DNA of 64,000 nt from Streptomyces sp. MspMP-M5 (GTDB lineage Bacteria; Actinomycetota; Actinomycetes; Streptomycetales; Streptomycetaceae): positions 1-64,000 of the forward strand of contig NZ_KB891895.1 of the NCBI RefSeq assembly GCF_000373585.1. Direction: 5' to 3'. The position numbers and the translations under genes are program-made. Shown piece by piece: positions 53,695-62,784 of this stretch (positions are counted from its first letter, which is position 1; every line of letters starts with the position of its first letter). The notes under the pieces are model-generated. The model ran no database searches, was not told the DNA's origin, and was given only the letters and a program-made list of their open reading frames with translations.

Positions 53695-56256
53695 TCAGTG
53701 GTGTTGCAGCGGGCCGGCGGCGCCGTGCCGTTGGGCGTTGAGCGCGCGGGCGACGTCCTCACGGGCTTCGAGGAGCAGTCGGCGCAGGGCCGGGGCCGGG
53801 CGGTGCGTGGTGAGGTAGGCGTCGGTGGCGTCCAGGGTGGCCTGCTCCACGAGGGCGCGGGGGAAGAGGGCGTCGACGAGGCCCCGTGCGAGGTCGCCGC
53901 CGCGCTCGTCCCACAGGGTCGCCAGCACCGCGAAGTACCGGTCGACGTAGGGGCGTAGCACCTCGGCCCCGTCCTGGGGGAGGCCGGCGAACGCCTCGGC
54001 GACGGCGGTCTGCACGGCGTGCGGCAGATCGGTGCGGTGCACGACGGACTCCCAGGCCGCCGCCTTCGCCTCGGCGGTGGGGCGGGCGGCCCGGGCGCGG
54101 GCCGCGTGGCGGAGTCCGGCCGCGGTGTGGTCGCGGGCCGCTTCGGCGTCGATCGCCGCGGCGTCGGCGCGTCCCGCGGCGGCGAGCGCGGTCAGCAGCT
54201 GCCAGCGCAGTTCGGCGTCGCCCGCCAGCCCCGGCACGGTCCGCTCGCCGGACAGCAGTGCGGCGACCCGGTCCAGGTCCGTGTCGGAGCGTGCCGTCTC
54301 GGCGAAGGCTCCGGCCCACATCAGTTGGAAGTCGCTGCCGGGCTCGGCCTGCGCCAGCAGGTCCCACCAGGTGGCGGCGAGTGCGTCGCGGGCCGCGGCG
54401 CGGTCGGCCGGCGCGGTGCAGCGGGCCACGGCCGTCTGGGCCTGCCGCTGCTGCACCTGTGCGATGCCGAAGTCGGTCTCGTGGGGCAGGCAGGCGGTGA
54501 CCGCCGCCAGGTACGTCCGGGCGGGCAGTTCGGCGCTGTTGACCATGTCCCACAGGGCGTACCAGCACACCGCCCGCTGCACCGGCTCGCGCAGCGCCGT
54601 GACGTGCGCCAGCACGGTGGCCAGTGAACGGTCGTCGAAGCGGATCCGGGTGTAGCCGAGGTCGTCGTCGTTGAGCAGTACCAGATCGGGCCGGCGCACC
54701 CCGTGCAGCTCGGGGATCTCGGTGCGCGGTCCCGTCACGTCGGCCTGCACCCGCCGGACGCGTTCGAGGCGGCCGTCGCGGAGCTCGTACAGGCCGATGG
54801 CGATCCGGTGGGAGCGCAGTCGGGGGTGCGCGGTCGGCGCTTCCTGGACGACGGCGAAGGTGCGGAAGCGGTCGTCGTGGTCCACGGTCAGCTCGGGACG
54901 CAGGGTGTTGGGCCCGGCGGTGCGCAGCCATTCCTCGGCCCAGTGGCCGAGGTCGCGGCCCGAGTGCTTGCCCGCGATGGCGAGGAGGTCGGCCAGGGAG
55001 GCGGTGGACCAGGCGTGCCGGCCGAAGTAGTCGCGCACCGCGTCGTTGAAGGCGTCGGTGCCGACCCAGGACACCAGCTGTTTGATGACGGCGGCGCCCT
55101 TCGCGTAGGTGATGCCGTCGAAGTTGACCTGGACGTCGGTGAGGTTGGCGATGTCGGCCACCACCGGGTGGGTGGTGGTCCGCTGGTCGGCCTGGTACGC
55201 CCAGACCTTCTCGACGTTGGCGAACATGGTCCAGGACTGGGTCCACTCGGTCGCCTCTGCCTGGCAGCGGGCGGCGGCGTAGGTGGCGAACGACTCGCTC
55301 AGCCACAGGTCGTCCCACCACCGCATGGTGACCATGTTGCCGAACCACATGTGGGCCATCTCGTGCAGGATGGTGCCGGCCCGGCGCACCCGGAGCGCCT
55401 CCGTGGCCAGGGAGCGGAAGACGTACTTCTCGTGGACGGTGACGCAGGCCGCGTTCTCCATGGCCGCGACGTTGAGTTCGGGCGCGAAGACCTGGTCGTA
55501 CTTGGCGAACGGGAAGGACCCGAACACCCCGGTGTAGTGGTCCAGGCCCTGCCGGGTGGTGTGCAGGATCTCGTCCGCGTCGAGGTGCGCGGCGAGGGAG
55601 GCCCGGCAGGCCACCGCCAGTGGTACCGGCCGCCCGTCGGGAGCGGTGTAGGTGGTGTCGCGCACTACGTGGTAGTCGCCGGCGACCAGGGCGAACGCGT
55701 ATGTCGGCAGGGCCGGGGCCGGCGCGAAGTGCCAGGTGGCGCCGTCGGGCGCGGTGGGGGTGGGCGAGGTGGAGAAGAGCTGCCAGCCCTCCGGCGCGGT
55801 CACGCTCAGGGTGACGGGAGCCTTCAGCGACGGCTGGTCGAAGCAGGCGAAGATCCGTGCCGCTTCGGCGACTTGGAGGTGGGTGTAGAGGTAGACCTTG
55901 CCGTCGGCGGGGTCGGTCATCCGGTGCAGGCCGGTTCCGGTGTTGGTGTAGCGGCAGTCGGCGATCACCCGCAGGTGGTTGCGGGCGGCGAGGTCCGGGA
56001 GGTGGATCCGGCCGTCCGCGAAGGCCGAACCGGGGTCCAGCTGGCGGCCGTTGAGTTCGACCGCGTGGAGGTGCTCGGGCAGCAGCTCGGCGAAGGTGGC
56101 GGTGCCCGGTTCGGCGGCGGTGAAGTGGATCTCCGTCTCGGAGCGGAAGACGTCCGGGCCCGCGGTCAGGTCGAGGTGGATCCGGTAGGAGTCGATGTGC
56201 AGCAGCCGGGCGCGGGCGTCGGCTTCGGCGCGGGTGAGTTCAGTGATCGCGGACAC
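53695..56256 (-). CDS. pepN: Aminopeptidase N (M1 family)
   Basis: 853 aa, normal length. AMENA exopeptidase loop, zinc site HEMAHMWFGN near residue 297 with the third ligand Glu in LSESFATYAA, C-terminal ERAP-like domain. It removes N-terminal amino acids from peptides. GTG 56256 has AAGGAG upstream. It follows the ATP-grasp gene by 40 bp in the same direction, so it may be co-transcribed with it and serve to trim the small peptide encoded divergently. A housekeeping role is equally possible. Confidence 0.92.
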   Translation of the reverse strand: MSAITELTRAEADARARLLHIDSYRIHLDLTAGPDVFRSETEIHFTAAEPGTATFAELLPEHLHAVELNGRQLDPGSAFADGRIHLPDLAARNHLRVIADCRYTNTGTGLHRMTDPADGKVYLYTHLQVAEAARIFACFDQPSLKAPVTLSVTAPEGWQLFSTSPTPTAPDGATWHFAPAPALPTYAFALVAGDYHVVRDTTYTAPDGRPVPLAVACRASLAAHLDADEILHTTRQGLDHYTGVFGSFPFAKYDQVFAPELNVAAMENAACVTVHEKYVFRSLATEALRVRRAGTILHEMAHMWFGNMVTMRWWDDLWLSESFATYAAARCQAEATEWTQSWTMFANVEKVWAYQADQRTTTHPVVADIANLTDVQVNFDGITYAKGAAVIKQLVSWVGTDAFNDAVRDYFGRHAWSTASLADLLAIAGKHSGRDLGHWAEEWLRTAGPNTLRPELTVDHDDRFRTFAVVQEAPTAHPRLRSHRIAIGLYELRDGRLERVRRVQADVTGPRTEIPELHGVRRPDLVLLNDDDLGYTRIRFDDRSLATVLAHVTALREPVQRAVCWYALWDMVNSAELPARTYLAAVTACLPHETDFGIAQVQQRQAQTAVARCTAPADRAAARDALAATWWDLLAQAEPGSDFQLMWAGAFAETARSDTDLDRVAALLSGERTVPGLAGDAELRWQLLTALAAAGRADAAAIDAEAARDHTAAGLRHAARARAARPTAEAKAAAWESVVHRTDLPHAVQTAVAEAFAGLPQDGAEVLRPYVDRYFAVLATLWDERGGDLARGLVDALFPRALVEQATLDATDAYLTTHRPAPALRRLLLEAREDVARALNAQRHGAAGPLQHH

Positions 56257-56296
56257 CGTGGGGTGCTCCTTGTGTGCGGGGCGGTGGTGGGACGGG

Positions 56297-57550
56297 TCAG
56301 ACGGTCGGGGTGTAGGAGAGGTCCGTGGCGGCGGCGGCCGCGTCCAGTCGCCGTTCGCATGCGGCGCGGTCCTCGCCGGCGCAGACGACGTAGGCGAAGC
56401 GGCCGAGATAGCCGTTCGGGGGCAGTCGCAGTTCGGTGCCGGGGTCCGCGATCGGCTCGGCGTACAGCAGTCCGCGGGCCGGGTCCGGCGCGGGGACGGT
56501 GACCTCCTCGACGCGGCAGTCCCGTGGCGGGTAGCTGAACCGGATTCCGGTGGCCCGGCGTTCGGTGGGGGTGAGGTCGGGGCGGACGCCCAGGGCGAGT
56601 TCGACGGCCACCCGGCCGGGGTGGATCCCGGTCGCCAACTGGCCCAGCCATGGGATCAGGTCGCCGCCGAGGCGGGCGTTGACCTCGATGATGACCGGGC
56701 CCTTGGTGGTGAAGCGGACCTCGGTGTGGGTGGTCCCGGTCGACACCGCCAGCGCCCGGTGGGCGGCCCGCAGGATCCGGAGCAGTTCGGGGTCGCGGAG
56801 CAGTTCGTCGTCGGCGTCGACGACGTGGCCGGTCTCCTCGAAGTACGGCTCCATACCGGTCTGCTTGCGGGCGAGGAACATCGGCTGGTACGTGCCGTCG
56901 AGGCAGGCGCCGTCGATGCTGATCTCGGGGCCGGCCAGGTACTCCTCCAGGAGCACCCCGCCCTCGTAGTCGGGGGAGCCGCCGTGGCCGGCCCGTTCCG
57001 CCATCACGAAGGCGTCGTCCAGTCCGGCCGGGTCGTCCACCCGCACCACGCCGATGCTCGCGCCCATGCCGCGGGGCTTGAGCACCATGGGGAAGCCGAT
57101 CGCCGCGGCGGCCTCCCGGGCCTCGTTCAGGGTGAGCGCGAGGGCGTAGCGGGGCTGTGGCAGGCCGGCCAGGGTGAGGGCCCCGCGGGTGCGGTGCTTG
57201 TTGCGGCACCGGTCGGCGCCGTCCGTGGTCAGGCCGGGCAGGCCCAGTTTCTCGGCGATCAGTGCGGCGGTGGTCACCAGCGTCTCGTCGTAGGTGAGGA
57301 CGCCGGCGATCCGATGCGCGGCGGCGAGGCGCAGGGCGGTGCTGGAGATCCGCTCGCGGTCCGGGATCAGCCGGGTCCGGTCGAGCAGCGGCACCACGCT
57401 GGAGCCCACGATGTGCGGCTGCTGCCAGGTGGGCTCCGAGGAGTCGATCAGCCACAGCGGGTGCCGTTCGGCGGCGCTCGCGAGGAGGTACTCGCGGTAG
57501 CGCTGCTGGCCGCTGCCGATCACGAGCAGTACGTCGGTGGGTGCGGTCAT
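56297..57550 (-). CDS. ATP-grasp ligase
   Basis: 417 aa ATP-grasp ligase: GVLTYDETLVTTAALIAEKLGLPG, FPMVLKPRGMGASIGVVRV (ATP loop), VLLEEYLAGPEISIDGACL and TEVRFTTKGPVIIEVNARLGGD. It joins a carboxylate and an amine. ATG 57550 has GGAGTCAGGAAG. It is divergent from the small peptide and the hydrazine-forming genes, so the carboxylate may be the hydrazino acid they make, or the substrate may be the peptide's Asp/Glu residues or C-terminus. No leader-binding domain is evident. Confidence 0.88.
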   Translation of the reverse strand: MTAPTDVLLVIGSGQQRYREYLLASAAERHPLWLIDSSEPTWQQPHIVGSSVVPLLDRTRLIPDRERISSTALRLAAAHRIAGVLTYDETLVTTAALIAEKLGLPGLTTDGADRCRNKHRTRGALTLAGLPQPRYALALTLNEAREAAAAIGFPMVLKPRGMGASIGVVRVDDPAGLDDAFVMAERAGHGGSPDYEGGVLLEEYLAGPEISIDGACLDGTYQPMFLARKQTGMEPYFEETGHVVDADDELLRDPELLRILRAAHRALAVSTGTTHTEVRFTTKGPVIIEVNARLGGDLIPWLGQLATGIHPGRVAVELALGVRPDLTPTERRATGIRFSYPPRDCRVEEVTVPAPDPARGLLYAEPIADPGTELRLPPNGYLGRFAYVVCAGEDRAACERRLDAAAAATDLSYTPTV

Positions 57551-57974
57551 CTTCCTGACTCCTCAGCCGTGACGGGGGGGGCGGGCGCGGGTGCCCGTCC
57601 GATACCAACCATCGCTGCGTGCGGGCGGGTTGGCGGCCCGGGGACGACACCGGCAATCCGCCAGGCGGAAACCTGCCAAGGGGAGGATTTTCCGTAACCG
57701 GGCCAAGGTGCCCGAGAACACGACAAGCCGTGACGAGAATCCGGCAGATTCGCCTCCGTTTCGTACCCGGAAGCAGGAATTCATCGGACCTTAGGGGCAT
57801 TTGCTGGGTTTTATGAGAGGGACGTATTTCTGCCAGGCGGTTTGTCGGGTGTCTTTTCGGCCAGCCAACCGGCCCCGGCGCTGCCATGGTTGCTGCCGAG
57901 GCGGGCATCCCGGCGCCACAGCCGGTCGAGGCCCCCGCCATCCCTTTCCAGCACGCCACACACGAGGAGTTCGT
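57551..57974. promoter_or_regulatory. Divergent promoter region
   Basis: About 420 bp between the ATP-grasp and the peptide gene. No operator palindrome stands out. GAGGAG at 57964-57969 is the ribosome binding site of the peptide gene. Confidence 0.45.
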
Positions 57975-58166
57975 ATGTCCCGCATCCGTACCGCCGCAGC
58001 CGCCCTCGCACTCGCCGCCTTCGTGTCCGTCCTGGCCGTCAACACCGGCAGCAACGACCCGGAGGACTCGGGCTGGGGCGCCACCCTGGCCGGTGCCGAC
58101 GACTCCGGCTGGGGCTCGGCCCCGCTGACCACCGACATCAGACCGGCGGGCACCCTGCGGATCTGA
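57975..58166 (+). CDS. 63-aa peptide with DSGWG repeats, candidate scaffold or precursor
   Basis: A hydrophobic, alanine-rich N-terminus with two arginines (MSRIRTAAAALALAAFVSVL) looks like a signal or leader; then EDSGWGATLAGA and DDSGWGSAPL, two copies of [ED]DSGWG 12 residues apart. Excellent ribosome site (GAGGAG, 5 nt). It starts the plus-strand operon, 68 bp ahead of the N-hydroxylase. It may be a ribosomal peptide modified by the ATP-grasp enzyme, or simply a secreted peptide. No known family recognised. Confidence 0.65.
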   Translation: MSRIRTAAAALALAAFVSVLAVNTGSNDPEDSGWGATLAGADDSGWGSAPLTTDIRPAGTLRI

Positions 58167-58234
58167 CCGACCGACCCATCCGGCTCCGGGCGCAAGACCG
58201 GGGCGCACCCACGCCACCGCACAAGGGGAAGTTC

Positions 58235-59554
58235 ATGTCCAAGCACGACGTCGAAGTCCTCGCCATCGGAGCCGGCCCGGCCAACCTGGCGCTGGCCGTG
58301 GCCCTGGAGGAGCTCGCGCCGGCCCACCTGGCCGGCCAGACCCTCCTGCTGGAGCAGGGCGACACCGTCGCCTGGCAGCGCGGCATGCTGCTGCCCTGGT
58401 CACAGAGTCAGGTCTCGTTCCTCAAGGACCTGGTGACGCTGCGCAACCCGCGCAGCAAGTTCTCCTTCGTCAACTACCTCCACGAGAGCGGGCGGTTGGA
58501 GGAGTTCATCAACCTCTCCACCTTCACCCCCTACCGCAGCGAGATATCCGACTACCACCGCTGGGTCGCCGAATCCCTCGACCGGGTCCGCGTGCGCTAC
58601 GGCTCCAAGGTCACCTCGCTGGTGCCGCGCCGGGACGCTGCCGGCGCCGTCGACGGCTGGCTGGCCCACACCGCGGACGGTGCCGTCATCTCCGGCCGCC
58701 ACCTGGTCGTCGGCGCCGGCCGGGACGCCAACGTCCCCGCGGTCTTCCGCGGGCTCGACGCGGACCGCGTCATCCACAGCACCGAATACCTGGACCGCAT
58801 CGCCGCCCGGCCCCGGCGGGCGGGTGAGCGGGTGGTGGTCATCGGCGGGGCGCAGAGCGCCGCCGAGATGTTCCACTCCGTCCAGCAGGACCTGCCCGGC
58901 TGCACCCCCACGCTGATCATGCGCTCGATCGGCCTCAACCACTACGAGACCAGCAAGTTCACCAACGAGCTGTTCTTCTCCGGCTTCGTCGACGAGTTCC
59001 ACGCCGCGGACGCGACCGCCCGCGGCAGCATCCTGGAGGAGATGCACCGCACCAACTACGCGGGGCTGACCCCACCCATGCTGGAGCAGCTCTACCGGCA
59101 GGTCTACCTGGACCGGATGCGCGGCGGCGGGGGCCTCGCTATCCGCACCATGACCCGCGTCACCGACGTCCGGGACACCGGCGACGAGCTCGTCCTGACC
59201 CTGGCCAACCGGCTGACCGGCGCCGTCGAGGAACTCCCCTGCGACCTCGTCCTGCTCGGCACCGGATTCCGCCCCGAGCAGCCCGCCGTCATCCGGAACC
59301 TGGCCGACGCACTGGGCCTCGCGAAGATCGAGGTCGGCCGCGACTACCGGCTGGACCTCGGCGAACAGACCGCCGCCAGCTGCTACTTGCAGGGCGTCAA
59401 CGAGGCCACCCACGGCATCGCCGACTCGCTGCTGAGCATCCTCGCCACCCGCAGCGAGGAGATCGCCAGGAACCTGATCGACCACGCCGCACAGTCCCCC
59501 CGGACCGCGCCGCGACCCACCGCCGAGGACCGCGAGCCGGTTCCGGTCCTCTGA
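58235..59554 (+). CDS. L-lysine/ornithine N-monooxygenase (FAD)
   Basis: 439 aa of the SidA/IucD/PvdA family that hydroxylates the side-chain amine with FAD, NADPH and O2. FAD site VLAIGAGPANLALAVALEE, GMLLPWSQSQVSFLKDLVTLRNP, NADPH site VVVIGGAQSAAEMFHS and DLVLLGTGF at the end. ATG 58235 follows AAGGGGAAG. In siderophore loci this gives hydroxamates, but here the cupin, MetRS-like and oxidase genes next door fit lysine N6-hydroxylation for N-N bond formation (Spb38 type). Confidence 0.92.
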   Translation: MSKHDVEVLAIGAGPANLALAVALEELAPAHLAGQTLLLEQGDTVAWQRGMLLPWSQSQVSFLKDLVTLRNPRSKFSFVNYLHESGRLEEFINLSTFTPYRSEISDYHRWVAESLDRVRVRYGSKVTSLVPRRDAAGAVDGWLAHTADGAVISGRHLVVGAGRDANVPAVFRGLDADRVIHSTEYLDRIAARPRRAGERVVVIGGAQSAAEMFHSVQQDLPGCTPTLIMRSIGLNHYETSKFTNELFFSGFVDEFHAADATARGSILEEMHRTNYAGLTPPMLEQLYRQVYLDRMRGGGGLAIRTMTRVTDVRDTGDELVLTLANRLTGAVEELPCDLVLLGTGFRPEQPAVIRNLADALGLAKIEVGRDYRLDLGEQTAASCYLQGVNEATHGIADSLLSILATRSEEIARNLIDHAAQSPRTAPRPTAEDREPVPVL

Positions 59555-59630
59555 GGTCCACGGTCCCGCACCCGCCAGGCGTCCGCGCCCCGTCGGCAAG
59601 CCCGCTCTTGCCCTTCTCTAAGGAACTCCC

Positions 59631-59993
59631 TTGGACATCCGACACTTCGACCGCGCCGCGCTCGACGCGGAGAACAGCTGGTCGCAACGGCTGCTGCCGT
59701 GGCCCACACTGAACGCCCCCTTCGAAGGCGCCCAGAGCGTCATCCTCGCCGGTGCCTCCTCCCCCAAGCACGCCCACCACGAGTACGAGATCTTCCTCGC
59801 GGTGAAGGGCGAGGCGTGGATCGAGTCCCGCGGTGAGCGGCTGCCGTTCGTGGCCGGCGACATCGTGCACTTCCCGCCCGGCCACGAACACCAGGTCATC
59901 AACGACACCGACACCGACTTCGAGATGTTCAGCATCTGGTGGGACGCCGACATGAGCACGGCGTTCATGAAGCGTCACGAGAGCGAGGGCTGA
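59631..59993 (+). CDS. Cupin, N-N bond-forming cassette component
   Basis: A 120-aa single cupin domain with metal ligands in HAHHEYEIF and a late His in PPGHEHQVIN. In Spb40-type hydrazine synthases a cupin is fused to the MetRS-like part and rearranges the ester of N6-hydroxylysine and glycine to form N-N. Here it is a separate gene. TTG 59631 has AAGGAACTCCC upstream. Its stop is 3 nt before the MetRS-like gene. Confidence 0.88.
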   Translation: MDIRHFDRAALDAENSWSQRLLPWPTLNAPFEGAQSVILAGASSPKHAHHEYEIFLAVKGEAWIESRGERLPFVAGDIVHFPPGHEHQVINDTDTDFEMFSIWWDADMSTAFMKRHESEG

Positions 59994-59996
59994 GCC

Positions 59997-61619
59997 ATGC
60001 CGTCCCGCAACGAGCTGGGTGACCGGCGCGTCATCGTCATCGACACCCCGCCCACCCCCAACGGCAGCCTGCACGTCGGCCACCTCGCCGGCCCGTTCAT
60101 CGCCGCCGACGTCCACGCCCGCTACCTGCGCGCCACCGGGCGCGGCGTGCTCTACTCCTCCGGCACCGACGAGAGCCAGACCTACGTCCTGGCCAGCGCC
60201 CGCAAGCTCGGCGTCGCCCCCGAGGAACTGGCGCGGCGTTCGTGGACCGGCATCCGGGACACCCTGGAGACGATGGGCATGTCCGTCGACGGCTTCGCGC
60301 CGTACGACGACGGCTACCGCGCCACCGTCCTGAAGTTCGTCCAGGAGCTGCACGCCGCCGGCAAGTTCGAGCTGCGCACCGTGCGCCTGCCGTACTCCGA
60401 GAAGACCGGCGAATTCCTCGTCGAGGGCCTGGTCTGCGGCGACTGCCCGATCTGCCTGTCGGAGAGCCGCGGCGGCCTGTGCGAGACCTGCGGCCACCCC
60501 AACAACTTCGACGAGCTGATCGGCGCCCGTTCCACCGTCGACCCCACCGACCAGCTCACCACCCGCGAAGCCGAGATCCTGGTCCTCCCGATGGAGGACT
60601 ACCGGGACCGCCTCACCACCTACTACGCCGAGAAACTGCCCTACCTGCGGCCCCACATGGCGCAGTTGGTGCGCGAACTCCTGGACCGGCCGCTCGCCGA
60701 CTTCCCGATCACCTACCCGCTCGGCTGGGGCATCGAGGCGCCGTTCCCGGAGACCCCCGGACAGGTCATCAACGCCTGGGTCGAAGGCATTCCGGCGGTC
60801 ATGTACACCACCGACCATGCGGCCCGGCAACTCGGTGAGGAGACCGCCGCCTCCGACGAGCTGTGGCGGACCGACCGCGACCATGAACTGGTCTACTTCA
60901 TCGGCTTCGACAACATCTGGTTCTGGGGCCTGACCCACCTCGCCCTGATCATGGCCCACGAGGGCCGGTACATCGTCCCCGACGCCATGATCGTCAACGA
61001 GTTCTACGAGTTGGAGAACGAGAAGTTCTCCACCAGCCGGGGGCACGTCCTGTACGCCGAGGACCTGCTCAAGGAGGTCCCCCGGGACCTCGTCCGGTTC
61101 TACCTGGCCCTGGCCAACCCCGAGAACCAGCGCACGAACTTCAGCCGGGTGGCGCTCGACAAGGTCACCGGCGAGCGGCTCGTCCAGCCGTGGGAGCGGC
61201 TGCGCTCCCGTCTCGACGAGGCGGCCCGGACGGTCGGCGGCACCACCCTGCCGGTCTCCGACCGGGCCCGCCGGCACGCGGCGATCATGCTGGAGCGGTT
61301 CGCCGCCTGCTACGAGCTGGAGGGCTACAGCCTCACCCGCGCCGCCGACCTGATCTGCGTCCAGCTGGAGCGACTGGCCCGCTGGACCGAGGAACTCGAC
61401 CTGGGCTGCCGGCAGCCGGACCGAACGGCCCTGGGCGACCTGTACCTGGAGGTCCGCGCCCTGATCGCCTGCGCCTCGCCGATCCTGATCGACCTGGCCG
61501 AGGCGGCCGCACTGGCCGGCGGCTTCGACGGCTCGCTGGGCTTCGAGACCTTCGCGCTCTCCGAGGTCAAGCCGTTCGCCCTGCCGCCGCTCGGCACGAC
61601 CACGGCCCAGGCCGGCTGA
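59997..61619 (+). CDS. Methionyl-tRNA-synthetase-like enzyme (hydrazine-forming)
   Basis: 540 aa class I synthetase fold: TPPTPNGSLHVGHLAGPF (HIGH motif as HVGHL), a cysteine-rich zinc segment (CGDCPICLSESRGGLCETCG) and NEKFSTSRGH in place of KMSKS. This paralogue group activates glycine or a similar amino acid to esterify N6-hydroxylysine in the Spb40 pathway, rather than charging tRNA for translation. It lies directly between cupin and FAD oxidase. It could also be an ordinary MetRS copy, but context argues against it. Confidence 0.9.
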   Translation: MPSRNELGDRRVIVIDTPPTPNGSLHVGHLAGPFIAADVHARYLRATGRGVLYSSGTDESQTYVLASARKLGVAPEELARRSWTGIRDTLETMGMSVDGFAPYDDGYRATVLKFVQELHAAGKFELRTVRLPYSEKTGEFLVEGLVCGDCPICLSESRGGLCETCGHPNNFDELIGARSTVDPTDQLTTREAEILVLPMEDYRDRLTTYYAEKLPYLRPHMAQLVRELLDRPLADFPITYPLGWGIEAPFPETPGQVINAWVEGIPAVMYTTDHAARQLGEETAASDELWRTDRDHELVYFIGFDNIWFWGLTHLALIMAHEGRYIVPDAMIVNEFYELENEKFSTSRGHVLYAEDLLKEVPRDLVRFYLALANPENQRTNFSRVALDKVTGERLVQPWERLRSRLDEAARTVGGTTLPVSDRARRHAAIMLERFAACYELEGYSLTRAADLICVQLERLARWTEELDLGCRQPDRTALGDLYLEVRALIACASPILIDLAEAAALAGGFDGSLGFETFALSEVKPFALPPLGTTTAQAG

Positions 61620-61623
61620 AGCC

Positions 61624-62784
61624 GTGCGGATCATCGTCGTGGGAGGCGGAGTGATCGGCCTCCTCACCGCACTGGAGTGCTCGCTCGCGGGCGCCGAGGT
61701 GAGCGTCGTGGACCGGGGCGAGATCCCCAACCCGGAGGCCACCTCCTACGACCGGCACCGCGTCCTTAGGGCCCTGCACCCGGGCGCACCCGAGGCCGCG
61801 GCGGCCATCGAGGCCCATCACCGGTGGGCGGAGGTCGAGTCCCGGCTCGGCGCCGACGTCTACCACCGGGTCGGGGCCCTGACCGTCCTGGGCCCCGGCG
61901 AGCCCGAGGCGTCGGCCGCCGCGCTCGCCGAGGTGCCGGGCGCGGTGCGGCTCGACGAGCGGCAGACCGTCGAACGCTTCCCGCACCTGCGGCCGCCCCG
62001 CGGCAGCCGCGCGGTGCTGGAGCGCAACGGAGGAGTGCTGCTCGCCGACCGCATCCTGACCGGCACCGCCGCACTGCTGGCCGGCCGGCCGGGTGTCCGG
62101 CTGCTGCCCGGCCGGCGGGTCACCGGTGTGGAGGCGCCGTTCGGGCTGGTGCGGCTGGCGGACGGCACCGCGCTGCGCGGTGACGCGGTCGTGCTGGCCG
62201 CCGGCCTGTGGTCGCGCGAACTGCTCGGCCCCGACCGGTCCGACGGCCTGACCCTCTACCGGCAGACCCAGCTGATGTGCACGGTGCCCGCGGACCTGCG
62301 GGGGGTGTGGGAGCGCACGCCCACCATCCCGTCCCTCGGCACCCCGGAGGGCTCCTGGCTGGTGCCGCCGGTGGCCGGGACCCCCCTCAAGCTCAGCGCG
62401 GCCGTCGCCTGCCGGCCCGTCGAGAAGGTGACCGACCGGATCGCCCCCGACGCGCAACGGACCCGGCTGGTGGAGCTCTTCACCGCGCTGCTGCACGGAT
62501 TCCGGGCCGAGTGGATCGAGCGGGCCGAGGACAGCTACTACCTCGCCGACAGCACGACCCACGGCCCGGTCCTCGGGCAGCTGGGCGAGGAGAACGCGTG
62601 GATCTACGCGGCCTGCGGCGGCTCCTCGTTCAAGTTCGCCCCCCTGATAGCCCGTTCACTGGCCCGCCGGGCGCTGGGCACCGGGCCCGGCGTCCCGACC
62701 GGCCTGGCCGCCGTGGACCGCCCGGTGCGGATGCCCGGCCGGCTGCGCGCCCCCGACCACTTGATCTCAGGAGTCGCACCATGA
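61624..62784 (+). CDS. FAD-dependent amine/amino acid oxidase (DAO family)
   Basis: 386 aa flavin oxidase: IIVVGGGVIGLLTALECSLAGAEVSVVDRG and a C-terminal IYAACGGSSFKFAPLI. In the Spb pathway the DAO-type Spb39 cleaves the N-N adduct to release hydrazinoacetic acid. GTG 61624 is 4 nt after the MetRS-like stop; its own stop overlaps the MFS gene (ATGA). Together with the three genes before it, the cassette is complete. Confidence 0.9.
   Translation: MRIIVVGGGVIGLLTALECSLAGAEVSVVDRGEIPNPEATSYDRHRVLRALHPGAPEAAAAIEAHHRWAEVESRLGADVYHRVGALTVLGPGEPEASAAALAEVPGAVRLDERQTVERFPHLRPPRGSRAVLERNGGVLLADRILTGTAALLAGRPGVRLLPGRRVTGVEAPFGLVRLADGTALRGDAVVLAAGLWSRELLGPDRSDGLTLYRQTQLMCTVPADLRGVWERTPTIPSLGTPEGSWLVPPVAGTPLKLSAAVACRPVEKVTDRIAPDAQRTRLVELFTALLHGFRAEWIERAEDSYYLADSTTHGPVLGQLGEENAWIYAACGGSSFKFAPLIARSLARRALGTGPGVPTGLAAVDRPVRMPGRLRAPDHLISGVAP

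Noticed and set aside
57975-58166. Peptide as a lanthipeptide or lasso precursor
   Set aside because: No LanB/C/M, lasso cyclase or radical SAM gene is in the window; the core lacks Cys.
58235-59554. N-hydroxylase as part of a siderophore locus
   Set aside because: No IucA/IucC synthetase, NRPS or hydroxamate acyltransferase lies near; the cupin and MetRS-like genes fit hydrazine formation better.
59997-61619. MetRS-like gene as the housekeeping methionyl-tRNA synthetase
   Set aside because: It sits inside the N-hydroxylase/cupin/oxidase set and has the changed KFSTS loop; a translation role cannot be fully excluded.
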